DNA of 32,073 nucleotides from Kitasatospora cheerisanensis KCTC 2395 (GTDB taxonomy: Bacteria; Actinomycetota; Actinomycetes; Streptomycetales; Streptomycetaceae): the NCBI RefSeq assembly GCF_000696185.1, contig NZ_KK853999.1, positions 1 to 32,073 on the forward strand, in the 5' to 3' direction. The translations under genes and the position numbers were made by a program. The notes below the pieces were generated by a model. The model was not told the DNA's origin, searched no databases, and worked only from the letters and a program-made list of their open reading frames with translations. This document shows, one piece after another, positions 10,501 through 18,260 of this stretch (position 1 is its first letter; each line of letters begins with the position of its first letter).

Positions 10501-13500
10501 AACTACTTCCAGCAGCTCTACCTCGACGGGACAGCCACCGGCAACCGCATCACCGGCCCCACCAAGTACAGCAGCACCCAGTACTCCTACCTCGGCGCCG
10601 GATCCGCCACCGGCTGGCCGTCGGCACCAGCCGACGCCAACGGACACTTCACCGGCCAGATCGCCGACCTCTCCTACTACGGCTACGCCCTCGACACCAC
10701 CATCATCGGCCGGCACTACACCGCTGCCACCGCTCCCGCGGGCGAAGCCGTCACCCAGTCCGCGAACTACCGCACCTCCGTCATCGGCTCCGTCCCCGAG
10801 GCGTACTGGCGGCTGAACGAACCCGCCGGCAGCACCGTCGTCCAGGACACCCTCGGCACCCCCCTGCCCAACCAGGAACACGGCACCTACACCAACACCA
10901 CCCTCGGCGCCACGGGACCCTCCGGCAGCTCCGACGGCACCGGCGCGACCTTCAACGGCACGACCTCACTCCTGCAACTGCCGAGTTCCGCCGCCCCGCG
11001 ACACGGTGCCAACAGCATCGAGTTGTGGTTCAAGACCAGCACCGCCGGCGTCCTGTACAGCTACCAGTCCTTCCCGCTCGGCACCGCGCACACGGCCGGC
11101 ACCAACCAGTGGAACCCCGCCCTGTACGTCGGAGCCGACGGCAGGCTGTACGGCGGCCTGTGGACCGGCGACCCGGCCAACACCCTCGCCTCCACCAAGA
11201 CCGTCAACGACAACGCATGGCACCACGCCGTGATCGCCGGCGACGACAACGGCCAAACCCTGTACCTCGACGGCGCCGGCGCCGCGAGCTCCACCGTCAA
11301 ACGCACCGTCTACTACAACGGCGCCGCATACGTGTACGTCGGCGCCGGCACCGACGACGGCGGCTGGCCCAACCACCCCGCCAGCACCGACGGACGCTTC
11401 ACCGGAACCATCGCCGAGGTCGCCCACTACCCGTCCGTGCTCGGCGCCGACACCGTCACCGCGCACTACAAGGCCATGGGCAGCGCCACCGCCCAGACCA
11501 AAACCACCGTCGCGACCGTCAGCGACCCCGCCTCCCACACCCTCACCTGGCGCTGGGACACCCGCACCGGCCAACTCGCCGCCACCACCGACGGCACCGC
11601 CGCGACCAGCCGCTACAGCTACGACACCCACGGCTTCCTCTACAGCACCACCGACGCGAACGGGCACTCCACCACCACCGGCCACGACGAGCGCGGCAAC
11701 CCTGTCTCCACCACCACCTGCACGGACGCCGCGCACTGCCACACCGCCTACGCCAGCTACTCCTACAGCGAAGGCAACCCGTTCGACCCCTCCAACGACC
11801 GGCGCCTGACCAGCACCGACGCCAGAGCCAAGGACGCCAGCGACAGCACCTACGCCACCACTTACGGCTACAACACGCTCGGCGACCCCACCACCACGAC
11901 CACTCCCGCAACCCCCGACTTCCCGGGCGGCCGCACCGCCACCACCACCTACACCACCGGCACCGAACCGGCCGTCGGCTCCACCGGAACCCAACCCGCA
12001 GCCCTGGTCGCCACCACCACCGACGTAGGCGGCGCAACCACCGCCTACGCCTACGACAAGACCGGCAACCTCACCCGCACTACCACACCCACCGGCCTGG
12101 TCACCACCCGCACCTACGACAACCTCGGCCGCACCACCGCTACGACCACCACCTGCACCGACTGCGGAAACGCCGCCGCGTCCACCACCACGGCCTACAC
12201 CTGGGACGGTCTCGGCAACCCGCTGACCCAGACCGATCCCGCCACCACCGACGCCGTCACCGGCACCGTCCACACCCGCAAGACGGCCCTCACCTACGAC
12301 ACCGACGGCAACCTCACCACCCGGACCGTCTCCGACACCACCGGCGGCGACGCCTCCCGAACCACCACCTGGGCCTACAACACCACCAACAACCTCCTCA
12401 ACAAGACCACCGACCCCGCCGGCCGCACCACCGTCTACACCTACGACGCCTACGGCAACGTCACCAACAGGACCGACCCCGCCGGCACCCGGTGGAGCTA
12501 CACCTACGACGGACGCAACCGGCTCGTGCGCACCGGCATCGGCAACTACACCGGCAGCCCGCTCGATCCCGTCCCCTCCCGCGCCCAGGTCCTCGAAGCC
12601 CGCGCCTACGACCCCGCCGGCCGCCTGGCCACCGTCACCGACGCGATGGGCCGCACCACCCACACCTACTACAACGACGACAACACCGTCGCCGAGGTCG
12701 ACCTCGACGCCTACCGAAGCCCCGACGGCACCCAGCGCACCGTCGTCCTGCAGCAGAACACCTACGACGCCGCAGGCCGGCTCACCCAGCAGACCACCGG
12801 CGGCGGCAAGACCACCGTGGCCACCGTCTACGACGCCGCCGGCCGCACCACCGCCACCACCCTCGACCCCGGCGGCCTCAACCGCACCACCGCCTACACG
12901 TACGACGCCGCCGACAACGTCCTCACCACTGTCCTGAGCGGCGGCGGCGAGACCCGCGAAACCGACGCCACCTACAACAGCGTCGGTCAGGTCCTCACCC
13001 AGACCGTCAAGAACACCCCTGCCGACAGCACCGTCAAGAACACCTACGACCAGCGCGGCCTCCCGCTCACCACCATCAGCCCGCTCGGCAACACCGCCGG
13101 CGCCGACCCGGCCGCCTACACCACCACCTACAGCCACGACGCCCTCGGCCGCCTCACCCTCACCACCGCTCCGCCCGCCGACACGACCACCGTCGACCCC
13201 GCCACCGGCACCGCCACCGTCCTGCACGGCACCCGGGCGATCTCCCGGGCCGGCTACGGCATCGACGACGACCCGACGTCCACCCAGGACCCCACCGGCA
13301 GCATCACCACCTACACCCACACCTGGGACCCGGCCACCGGCCACCACGAATCCGTCGCCAGCCCCTCATACGCCGCCCCGGGCCAGACCGCCGCCGTCAC
13401 GGCCATCACCCAGATCGACTACGACGCCCTCGACCGGCCCCAGCGCCAACTCGACGCCAAGAACCAGCTGACCACCCACACCTACGACCAGCTCGGCAAC

Positions 13501-16500
13501 CTCGTCGCCACCGACTACCCGCAACTGGCCGGTACCGCCCCGAAGGCGTACGCGACCTTCGACCTCGCCGGGGACCTGCTCTCCGCGACCGACCCGACGG
13601 GTGCCCGCACCGAATCCACCTACGACGACCTCGGCCGGCCGATCACCACCACCGACCTGGTCCGGCACCCCACCACGGCCACTGACGCCTTCACCACCAC
13701 CCTCGAGTACGACGACGCCGGGAACACCACATCCGTCACCACTCCCACCGGAGCCCGCACCACCGCCACCTACAACGCCGCAGGCGAGAACACCTCCGTC
13801 ACCGACCCGCTCGGCAACACCACCACCAGCACCTACAACCTGGCAGGCCAGCCCCTCAAGAACACCCAGCCCGGCGACCAGCCCGGCACCCCGGGCCCCG
13901 CCACCACCATCGGCTACGACCGGGCCGGCCAGATGAAGACCACTACCCGGCTCTCGGCAGCCGGCGCCGTGCTGGCCAGTAGTGCTGCCTCCTACGACGT
14001 GGCGGGCAACCCGGTGTCCGCCACCGACGCCGACGGAAACACCACCACGGCCGCCTACGACAACCTCGGCCGCATCGTGCGCCACATCGAGCCCGTCTCC
14101 GCCACCGCGAACGTCACCACCGCGTTCGGCTACGACGCCACCGGCCACCGCACCGCCTACACCGACGGCAACGGCAACACCACCTACTACACCTTCAACA
14201 CCCACGGGCTGCCCGAGTCCACCATCGAGCCCGCGACCCCCGCCTACCCGAGCGTCGCCGATCGCACCTACACCCTCGGCTACGACCTCCTCGACGCCCC
14301 CACCACAAAGAACGAACCCGGCGGCGTCACCCTCACCAACGCCTACGACGTCCTGGGCAACCTCACCGCCCAGAACGGCACCGGCGGCGAAGCCGCCACC
14401 AACCCCGCCCGCACCTTCGGCTACGACCTGGCCGGCCGCCTCACCTCGATGTCCGCCCCCACCGGCACCCAGACCTACACCTACGACGACCGCGGACAGC
14501 TCACCGCCGCCAACGGCCCCCTCAGCCACGCCACCTACACCTACAACGGAGACGGCAACCTCACCCGACGAACCAACGAATCCGGCCCCGCCACCTACAC
14601 CTACGACAACGCCGGCCGCCTGAAGACCTTCGCCGAACCCCTCACCAACACCCTCCTCACCTACAGCTACACCACCCGCGACCAGGTCGCCACGATCCAG
14701 TACGGCACCGGCAACAACCGCACCTACACCTACGACGACCTCGGCAACACCACCGGCGACAGCCTCACCACCGCCACCGGCACCGCTGTCTCGTCCCTCA
14801 CCTACACCTACTTCCCCTCCGGCCGCCTCAAGACCAAGACCACCGCCGGCCTCGCCGGAGCGAGCACCAACACCTACGCCTACGACCAGGCCGGCCGCCT
14901 CAGCACCTGGACAAACGGCGCCACGCCCACGAGCTACGGCTATGACGGCAACGGCAACCTCACCGCAAACGGCGCCAACACCGCCACGTACAACCAGCGC
15001 AACCAGCTCACCTCCAACAGCCTCGGCACCAGCTACACGTACACCGCCCGCGGCACCCGTTCCACCAGCACCACCGGCAACGCCACCACCACCGCGACCT
15101 ACGACGCCTACGACAACCTCACCGCCCAACAGGGCCAGACCTACACCTACGACGCCCTCGGCCGCCTCACCCAGTCCGGCACCCACGCCTTCACCTACGA
15201 CGGCCCGACCGGCACCCTCACCTCCGACGGCACCGAGAACTACTCCCGCACCCCTCGCGGCACCCTCACCGCCATCGGCTCGGCGAACAGCGCGGCCCTG
15301 GCCTACACCGACCGCCACGACGACCTGATCGGCACCTTCGCCGCCACCGGCACCGCCCCGACCGCTTCCACCGCCTACGACCCCTGGGGCAAGCCCACCG
15401 GTTCGACCGGCAACCCAGCCAGCCTCGGCTACCAGGGCGGCTGGACCGACACCACCACCGGCCAGGTCAGCACCGCCAGCCGCTGGTACGACCCCGCCAC
15501 CGCCGGCTTCACCAGCCGCGACACCGCCACCCTCGCACCGACCACCGCCGCCACCGCCAACACCTACTCCTACGGCGCAGGCGACCCCCTCGCCAACACC
15601 GACCCCAGCGGCCACAACCCCTGCACCAGCGGACCCAGGCCAAGCCGGGACGGATCACCCACCAACCCGTACGGGAACAGGACCGCGAAGAACCGCCAGG
15701 CCACGATGGAGCGGTACTACGACCTCTCGTCGTACAACAGCCGCTCCAACGGGAACCCCAACAGGGCCCAAAGGAACCAGCAGGCCACGATGGAGCGCTA
15801 CTCCGACCTGGCCAGGTACAGCGCCGCCGGCGGCGGCGGACAGACCGCGGCCGACTACGGATCCTCGGCCTGGCAGAAGCGAGGAAGCGGCTACGGGTCC
15901 GGAAAGAACGGGCGCGATCCGCGCGTCACCAAGATGGAAAAGGAGAGCTTCAGCTTCCAGAGATGGGCACCCGCCGGCAATTCGAAGAGAGGGGGCGACG
16001 AGTATGGGCTGGCAGCTGGATATGATGACTGCGACGACAATTCCGGGTCGAACGGATATCGTCCCCCAAGAATCGACTGGACAAGGGTTGAGCCAGGCCA
16101 CAACCCCAACAGCGACAACACTCCCGCGGCGTCCTCACTCAACGGGCAGCAGGCAGGACAGACCCAGAACATTGTCGCCTCGGCGTCGAACCCCGCCGCC
16201 GCTGCTGCATCGCTGCAAGCGGCCGGCGCTCCCGGCTCCGCACCGGCTCCATCTTCAGGCGAAGACGACCCGGAGAACTGGGGATCGTGCCTCAGGAGCC
16301 GCCCTCCGGGAGCTGAGGACCTCGGCACGGGCTGGGTGAATTACGAGCCGCTTGAAGCGCCGACCAACAGGTCCTTCGGCGCCGAGGCCTGCATGGTCGG
16401 TACCAATGCGCTCGCGGAATTCCCGACGGATGCCGGCGATGGCCAGAAGGCAACGCAATCGCCTATTGCAGGGTGGGCCGAAGCGCAGAGAATGGCCGCC

Positions 16501-16857
16501 AAATATCCGGAGGCCTCCTCGGTCAGTCGCTGCCATTTCATTCCGCGTCAGTTGGGCGGTTCCGGAAGGGCCGAAAATCTGGCCCCATGCTGGCAATATC
16601 CGGTTAATACCGGGAGCGGCAGCATGATGGACTACCAGGACTTTGCCGACAGCTATCTCCGCAAGGGGAATGTAGTGGAGATGGCGGTATATGCGCACTA
16701 TCAGAAGGGTGACACTGTGCCGTTTGGGTTCGGCATTGCAGTCTGGGTGTGGGACAAGGAAGGAAAGTTGGTGAAGACGATGCGTACGCCCACCGACCAC
16801 TGGCTCGAAAATCGGTGGGGCAACATCAACCTCGCCACAGGACGTGAAACGTGGTGA
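4528..16857 (+). CDS. giant secreted RHS/YD-repeat polymorphic toxin with LamG domains and C-terminal DNA/RNA nuclease-like domain
   Basis: About 4,109 residues from ATG 4528; a TTG at 4444 and GTGs at 4501/4516 are possible starts, none with a good ribosome site. Order: signal peptide (ALLVALAVLVSLGTQDATAFA); Pro/Ala linker; N-terminal beta-rich region typical of actinomycete RHS proteins; FG-GAP/VCBS-like repeats (about 7258-7990; DQTGDGIDDAIAVD, DLNGDGIGDVIAVA); four LamG-like domains (about 8464-11480); a long YD-repeat array (about 11560-15360; YDxxGNLT/GRL); RHS core ending near DPSGHNP (about 15620); variable tip. The tip ends with CHFIPRQLGGSG...ENLAP (Cys4002-His4003 onward), like the RGHLIxxxxGGSGxxxNLvp motif of Endonuclease_NS_2/EssD-type DNA/RNA nucleases. 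YD shells encapsulate toxin tips, and the core end is the usual self-cleavage region. The toxic role is inferred. No obvious immunity gene follows. Confidence 0.9.
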   Translation: MFRQFLPSAPVRHRPGATGVEPARRTGRGGASALLVALAVLVSLGTQDATAFAAAHAPLNLPAPRTPAQLAGTADGRPDSVPASATSKSGTGKGDNHTPGRGELPQPKSAGAPASGPSLDARTAQPVKTTAPPDWLEGRAAKPDGTPAASARRPASTELKAKNGLPGPGSDGDTGVEEPSARTVNTTQYRNNDGTKTTRVYSRPINYQTGDGTWLPIDTTVTLGRDNRWRETGNSRQVSLAAQADSPSLLTYTLDDGHELSFGLAGTTPVRGSAAGDTVTYPLAAPQTDLVYNAIADGMKETLVLHDASAPTTWTFPLRLRGLTASLDGNGAVVFKDEQGAVRATIPAGSMVDAASDPRTGEGRTSSGVTYTLTTADGAPALRMDLDTAWLHDPQRAFPVRVDPTTAGITGDSSTYVISGYTNDNSADRELHVGRYDSQHVGRGFIAFPGVSSNLANQFVEAVDLHIANTHSNSCTRNTVNVYQVTNSWSASGMRTFPGAGLGQLVGTEKFADGDLCGGVQWETIHLGKDQTSPGSQLVNSWTHGQPNYGLAITADESTVNAYKRFDSAVTGAYAPYLSITSSDWAASYTGVANYIPPTAVQPGSAQITLRNEAANWWNSNSMQVRARVYDANWNEVVGAGPLVGVPGLVQTGQSTTVTVAIPALPAGNQYQVCWDGTVNGTSSLNDSYGVHYQNCIWASAQNIPPQVDTALPLGDTQVGVLAPELYATGHDPDNYPGTGVDFRFQVYSAPAVGDPQLIADSGWQPSSSWKVPDGLLAWNSSYYWTVKAGDHQGESLPSVPRSFSTSVQQPVVTSRIGGAVGNGTTRSFDPQAGNYTTGATDAMVAAVGPSLAVSRTYNSLDPRTGSLFGAGWSSSYDLSVVPDGDSDGGVVLTTGNGRTERFGRNDFQLTQLAAAGDQTGDGIDDAIAVDASTGKLWVYPGPDFSQAKRRWLGDGWNSVSQIAGADLNGDGIGDVIAVAGWNGALNLYAGQSGSNLGAITAIGASGWNGMRNVAITPPLAADGKKDIVAVDSSDNNMYAYPVNANGSLGARVYLGNGWDPGYRDVIGGDFNHDRRGDVVTVDSSGRLLLYPGTGSATLGTGTLGGPTVLATGWQNMRDLAPVNGIPGDQGTDLLAVDRTTGVQYLYRTGSTPPGSPLTRTTTGMALYTSPAGEFETLAANPGGGFTLADKSGTVYTFAQPSGSGFLLSQITDRQQHTQQLHYTAGKLDTATDQASGRALHFTWSADGKHIAAVATDPTTPGDPSTALTWTYTYDSANPDRLAQVCTPPAGTNTTRPCTTYTYSPGSHFRTTVMDAGPSSYWRLGDAADATNATSENIANQGTDKGTYTSVTLGTGTGPLNGSATTTASFDGTASSLALPNGTLRNSYLAVGLWFKTTSPGALVGYQNQPLGTAPSHASQPLYIGTDGKLRGELYGTAIGFNPITSATPVTDGKWHYAVLSGAGDTQTLYLDGAPVGTLNGAIDHLDTDYTYLGAGYTQNIPWPAAPAPGAAGVNHFNGQLAEAAVYPHALGAPAVAAQWAASQVPSAQLTNVALPSGKTKLAVSYDTVNDRATQYTDPNGGIWKLNQPTVTGSEQEYRGTVLGSRPDGYWRLAESNASQAANAIYTPRPTPNNGTYSNVTLGAPGPMTATTAATFDGTTSWAELPATYTPTTGTGALALWFKTTKPGTLLGYQSFPIGGTHTVTADRWTPALYVGTDGKLHGEFWTGGPTPIASSATVTDGKWHQAVLSADTPTTQTLYLDGQSAGTATGQIKDNGQTHLYLGAGYAGPGWPSAPADPFGHFNGQIADVAAFDHGIDAAALFAQAANGSAAYDGAVVDAHPTGYWRLNDTAGNQMAELLTSQALTQNQGTYSNTTQAAGGPYATGNTNATTFNGTTSAVRLPANAAPRVGNTATVEVWFKTANAGVIYSYQSDPLGSTPATSTPVLYVGTDGKLHGQVWNGDKNNTIASATTVNDNAWHMATLVIGYTSGNYFQQLYLDGTATGNRITGPTKYSSTQYSYLGAGSATGWPSAPADANGHFTGQIADLSYYGYALDTTIIGRHYTAATAPAGEAVTQSANYRTSVIGSVPEAYWRLNEPAGSTVVQDTLGTPLPNQEHGTYTNTTLGATGPSGSSDGTGATFNGTTSLLQLPSSAAPRHGANSIELWFKTSTAGVLYSYQSFPLGTAHTAGTNQWNPALYVGADGRLYGGLWTGDPANTLASTKTVNDNAWHHAVIAGDDNGQTLYLDGAGAASSTVKRTVYYNGAAYVYVGAGTDDGGWPNHPASTDGRFTGTIAEVAHYPSVLGADTVTAHYKAMGSATAQTKTTVATVSDPASHTLTWRWDTRTGQLAATTDGTAATSRYSYDTHGFLYSTTDANGHSTTTGHDERGNPVSTTTCTDAAHCHTAYASYSYSEGNPFDPSNDRRLTSTDARAKDASDSTYATTYGYNTLGDPTTTTTPATPDFPGGRTATTTYTTGTEPAVGSTGTQPAALVATTTDVGGATTAYAYDKTGNLTRTTTPTGLVTTRTYDNLGRTTATTTTCTDCGNAAASTTTAYTWDGLGNPLTQTDPATTDAVTGTVHTRKTALTYDTDGNLTTRTVSDTTGGDASRTTTWAYNTTNNLLNKTTDPAGRTTVYTYDAYGNVTNRTDPAGTRWSYTYDGRNRLVRTGIGNYTGSPLDPVPSRAQVLEARAYDPAGRLATVTDAMGRTTHTYYNDDNTVAEVDLDAYRSPDGTQRTVVLQQNTYDAAGRLTQQTTGGGKTTVATVYDAAGRTTATTLDPGGLNRTTAYTYDAADNVLTTVLSGGGETRETDATYNSVGQVLTQTVKNTPADSTVKNTYDQRGLPLTTISPLGNTAGADPAAYTTTYSHDALGRLTLTTAPPADTTTVDPATGTATVLHGTRAISRAGYGIDDDPTSTQDPTGSITTYTHTWDPATGHHESVASPSYAAPGQTAAVTAITQIDYDALDRPQRQLDAKNQLTTHTYDQLGNLVATDYPQLAGTAPKAYATFDLAGDLLSATDPTGARTESTYDDLGRPITTTDLVRHPTTATDAFTTTLEYDDAGNTTSVTTPTGARTTATYNAAGENTSVTDPLGNTTTSTYNLAGQPLKNTQPGDQPGTPGPATTIGYDRAGQMKTTTRLSAAGAVLASSAASYDVAGNPVSATDADGNTTTAAYDNLGRIVRHIEPVSATANVTTAFGYDATGHRTAYTDGNGNTTYYTFNTHGLPESTIEPATPAYPSVADRTYTLGYDLLDAPTTKNEPGGVTLTNAYDVLGNLTAQNGTGGEAATNPARTFGYDLAGRLTSMSAPTGTQTYTYDDRGQLTAANGPLSHATYTYNGDGNLTRRTNESGPATYTYDNAGRLKTFAEPLTNTLLTYSYTTRDQVATIQYGTGNNRTYTYDDLGNTTGDSLTTATGTAVSSLTYTYFPSGRLKTKTTAGLAGASTNTYAYDQAGRLSTWTNGATPTSYGYDGNGNLTANGANTATYNQRNQLTSNSLGTSYTYTARGTRSTSTTGNATTTATYDAYDNLTAQQGQTYTYDALGRLTQSGTHAFTYDGPTGTLTSDGTENYSRTPRGTLTAIGSANSAALAYTDRHDDLIGTFAATGTAPTASTAYDPWGKPTGSTGNPASLGYQGGWTDTTTGQVSTASRWYDPATAGFTSRDTATLAPTTAATANTYSYGAGDPLANTDPSGHNPCTSGPRPSRDGSPTNPYGNRTAKNRQATMERYYDLSSYNSRSNGNPNRAQRNQQATMERYSDLARYSAAGGGGQTAADYGSSAWQKRGSGYGSGKNGRDPRVTKMEKESFSFQRWAPAGNSKRGGDEYGLAAGYDDCDDNSGSNGYRPPRIDWTRVEPGHNPNSDNTPAASSLNGQQAGQTQNIVASASNPAAAAASLQAAGAPGSAPAPSSGEDDPENWGSCLRSRPPGAEDLGTGWVNYEPLEAPTNRSFGAEACMVGTNALAEFPTDAGDGQKATQSPIAGWAEAQRMAAKYPEASSVSRCHFIPRQLGGSGRAENLAPCWQYPVNTGSGSMMDYQDFADSYLRKGNVVEMAVYAHYQKGDTVPFGFGIAVWVWDKEGKLVKTMRTPTDHWLENRWGNINLATGRETW
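8464..11480 (+). repeat. four tandem LamG/concanavalin-like domain repeats inside the RHS gene
   Basis: Four units of about 230 residues start near 8464, 9325, 10030 and 10770. Each opens with YWRL (SSYWRLGD, DGYWRLAE, TGYWRLND, EAYWRLNE), continues with a TFxGTTS-type strand, LWFKT or similar, LYVGTDGKL, a WHxAVL motif and LYLDG, and ends with YLGAG...FNGQIADVA or a close variant. This is the LamG-like jelly-roll signature of surface carbohydrate- or protein-binding modules. DNA identity between copies is visible by eye (for example around the LYVGTDGKL segments), implying internal duplication. They probably mediate binding to cell-surface or matrix polysaccharide. Confidence 0.85.
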
Positions 16858-16948
16858 GTACGGCCAGCCGGTGGCGGGCTGGTCCCTCACGCGAGGTCGG
16901 CGTCAATTCGCCCCTGGGCCGCGCCGGCGCCACATCGTCGCCCGGTAG

Positions 16949-17213
16949 GAGCAGACGCGGCTGACCGATGAGGCCGGCACCTGGCTGGGCGCGGCCGAGG
17001 AGGTCGGCCTCGTGTCCTCCTCCTTGGCGCCGAGTGAGGACCGTGCCGCGGTGCTGCTGGACGACCGGGGCAGGGTGTGGGCGCAGTGCCCCACCGGCGG
17101 CGGGAGTGACGACCTGGTCCTGTCGCTGGTGTTACGCCCGCGAGGAGGCGGTCTCCGTGCAGGACCTGGCCGAGCAGGGCGTGCGGCTCACCCATGTCGG
17201 ATGGACCCGCTGA
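16949..17213 (+). pseudogene. short hypothetical ORF, frameshifted copy of the ORF at 19843-20043
   Basis: One frame, open after a TAG at 16946-16948, reads EQTRLTDEAG...SEDRAAVLLDDRGRVWAQ then CPTGGGSDDLVL, and the next frame continues YAREEAVSVQDLAEQGVRL then THVGW to the stop at 17213. The copy at 19843-20043 has the same sequence in one frame. The only frame-breaking difference is an extra A at 17134 (GTTACGCCCG against GTTCGCCCG). It follows the RHS toxin stop by about 90 bases, where an immunity gene would be expected, but there is no start codon with a ribosome site and no known family is recognised. Confidence 0.6.
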
Positions 17214-17222
17214 CCGGCAGGC

Positions 17223-17609
17223 TCAGAGGCTGCTGATGAGCCGGGCCGGGACGGTGAGGAGCATGAGCAGTCCGGCTTCGGCTGCGGGTCGGAGGCCGAA
17301 GACGTCGGTGAACGGGCCGGTGACCAGCAGGAGGGCGCGGTGGTCGCGGACGCGCCGGCGCCAGTGCCGGTCGGCGGCGATCTCGCCGTCGAACCAGGTG
17401 GTCCCGTCGGGCCGGTGCAGGGTGAGCCGGTAGTCGTTCAGGACCGCCGACCAGTCGGGGTGCGGGTCGGCGGTGTCGTGGCTGGCCCAGCCGTCGGCGG
17501 CGGGCACCGGGCGGTCGGGGGCGGCGGGGACGATCAGCGCGGGACGGCCGTCGGGCATCAGCTCCGGCCAGGGCGTGCCCTTCAGCCCGGTGGCGCTGAT
17601 CATCTCCAT
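17223..17609 (-). CDS. hypothetical protein
   Basis: 128 residues from ATG 17609, which has a strong purine tract (GGGGGGAA) about 11 nt upstream; a GTG at 17642 would add 11 residues without a usable ribosome site. The protein is mixed alpha/beta, begins MEMISATGLKGTPWPEL, has a central LNDYRLTLHRPDGTTWFDGE strand pair and a basic RRRVRD segment, and ends with a hydrophobic stretch (AGLLMLLTVPARLISSL) too short and Pro-broken for a sure membrane helix. No signal peptide. Convergent with the frameshifted ORF (gap 9 bases). The family is not recognised. Codon bias supports a real gene. Confidence 0.65.
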   Translation of the reverse strand: MEMISATGLKGTPWPELMPDGRPALIVPAAPDRPVPAADGWASHDTADPHPDWSAVLNDYRLTLHRPDGTTWFDGEIAADRHWRRRVRDHRALLLVTGPFTDVFGLRPAAEAGLLMLLTVPARLISSL

Positions 17610-17821
17610 GCCGGTGCAGTTCCCCCCGTCCGTGCCGCTCACCCCCGGTCGACATCATCGGGCATCAGGCGCTGCCAGGACGGGCGAACGGCCTGACGAC
17701 CAGGCAGTTGAGCCGGCCCTGGGCCGCCGGTTGCCACCGGCCTCGGCCGTGCCGTAGGGCCGTGCTGCGCCGACCGGACGGGTCACAGCTCACGGTCCAG
17801 GTGGACGGTGATCCACCACAG

Positions 17822-17851
17822 GGTGGGCCCCGGTGACGGCCGGGGCCCACC
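17822..17851 (-). terminator. strong hairpin downstream of the 17865-18260 gene
   Basis: Perfect 12-bp inverted repeat GGTGGGCCCCGG / CCGGGGCCCACC with a 6-nt loop (17834-17839), starting 13 bases past the minus-strand stop codon. No U-tract, as common in actinomycetes. Position and strength make a factor-independent-type terminator likely. Confidence 0.7.
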
Positions 17852-17864
17852 GCCGTGGGCGCTG

Positions 17865-18260
17865 TCAGGCGCCGGCGGGTGCGTCTTCGATGTCGGAGAT
17901 GAGCTTGGTGCTCAGATCGCTCTGGACGGCGAGCCGGGTGTGGCCGGCGTCGGGGCCGGTGCCCCAGGTGAGGGTGACGGTGGTGAACAGGTGGCCGGCA
18001 CCGGAGTCGTGGTAGCGGACTTCCCAGTGTGTGGGGACGTCCTGGGCACGCAGGACGCCGTCGGCGTGGTTGGCCTCCTCCCAGGCGGCCAGCCGCTGGC
18101 GGAGGTCCTCGGTGAGGTAGTGGGCGCGCAGCTCCTCGCCGAGGTCGTCGGTGCCGTCGTCGACGGCGTCGATGTAGGCGCCGTAGAAGTCGGCGACCCT
18201 GTCGACGGCGGAATCGGGACTCCCGCTGCGCGTCGGTGTGCTGGTCTCGGTGGTGGTCAT
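17865..18260 (-). CDS. hypothetical protein, DUF3828/SnoaL-like
   Basis: 131 residues. The start ATG 18260 is fixed by a near-consensus ribosome site AAGGAG 8 nt upstream. After a disordered Thr/Ser-rich N-terminus (about 18 residues) comes a helix AVDRVADFYGAYIDAVDDG, then ELRAHYLTEDLRQRLAAWEE, and a beta-sheet part (HWEVRYHDSG, LFTTVTLTWG, TRLAVQSDLSTKLISDIED). The pattern FYxxY..A......LRxxYLTxxLxxRLxxWE followed by strands fits the NTF2-like DUF3828 family, usually small accessory or exported proteins of unknown role. There is no signal peptide here. Monocistronic, with the hairpin terminator just downstream. Confidence 0.75.
   Translation of the reverse strand: MTTTETSTPTRSGSPDSAVDRVADFYGAYIDAVDDGTDDLGEELRAHYLTEDLRQRLAAWEEANHADGVLRAQDVPTHWEVRYHDSGAGHLFTTVTLTWGTGPDAGHTRLAVQSDLSTKLISDIEDAPAGA

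Noticed and set aside
6075..13685. Very long plus-strand open frame (about 2,500 codons) inside the RHS gene
   Set aside because: It is an out-of-frame shadow, dominated by Arg/Pro/His from shifted GC-rich codons, without domains; the RHS frame shows clear LamG and YD repeats.
16854..16964. 36-residue ORF overlapping the toxin stop by GTGA, as an immunity gene might
   Set aside because: The overlap is suggestive, but the product is Arg/Ser/Gly-rich without protein-like pattern and shorter than any known immunity protein.
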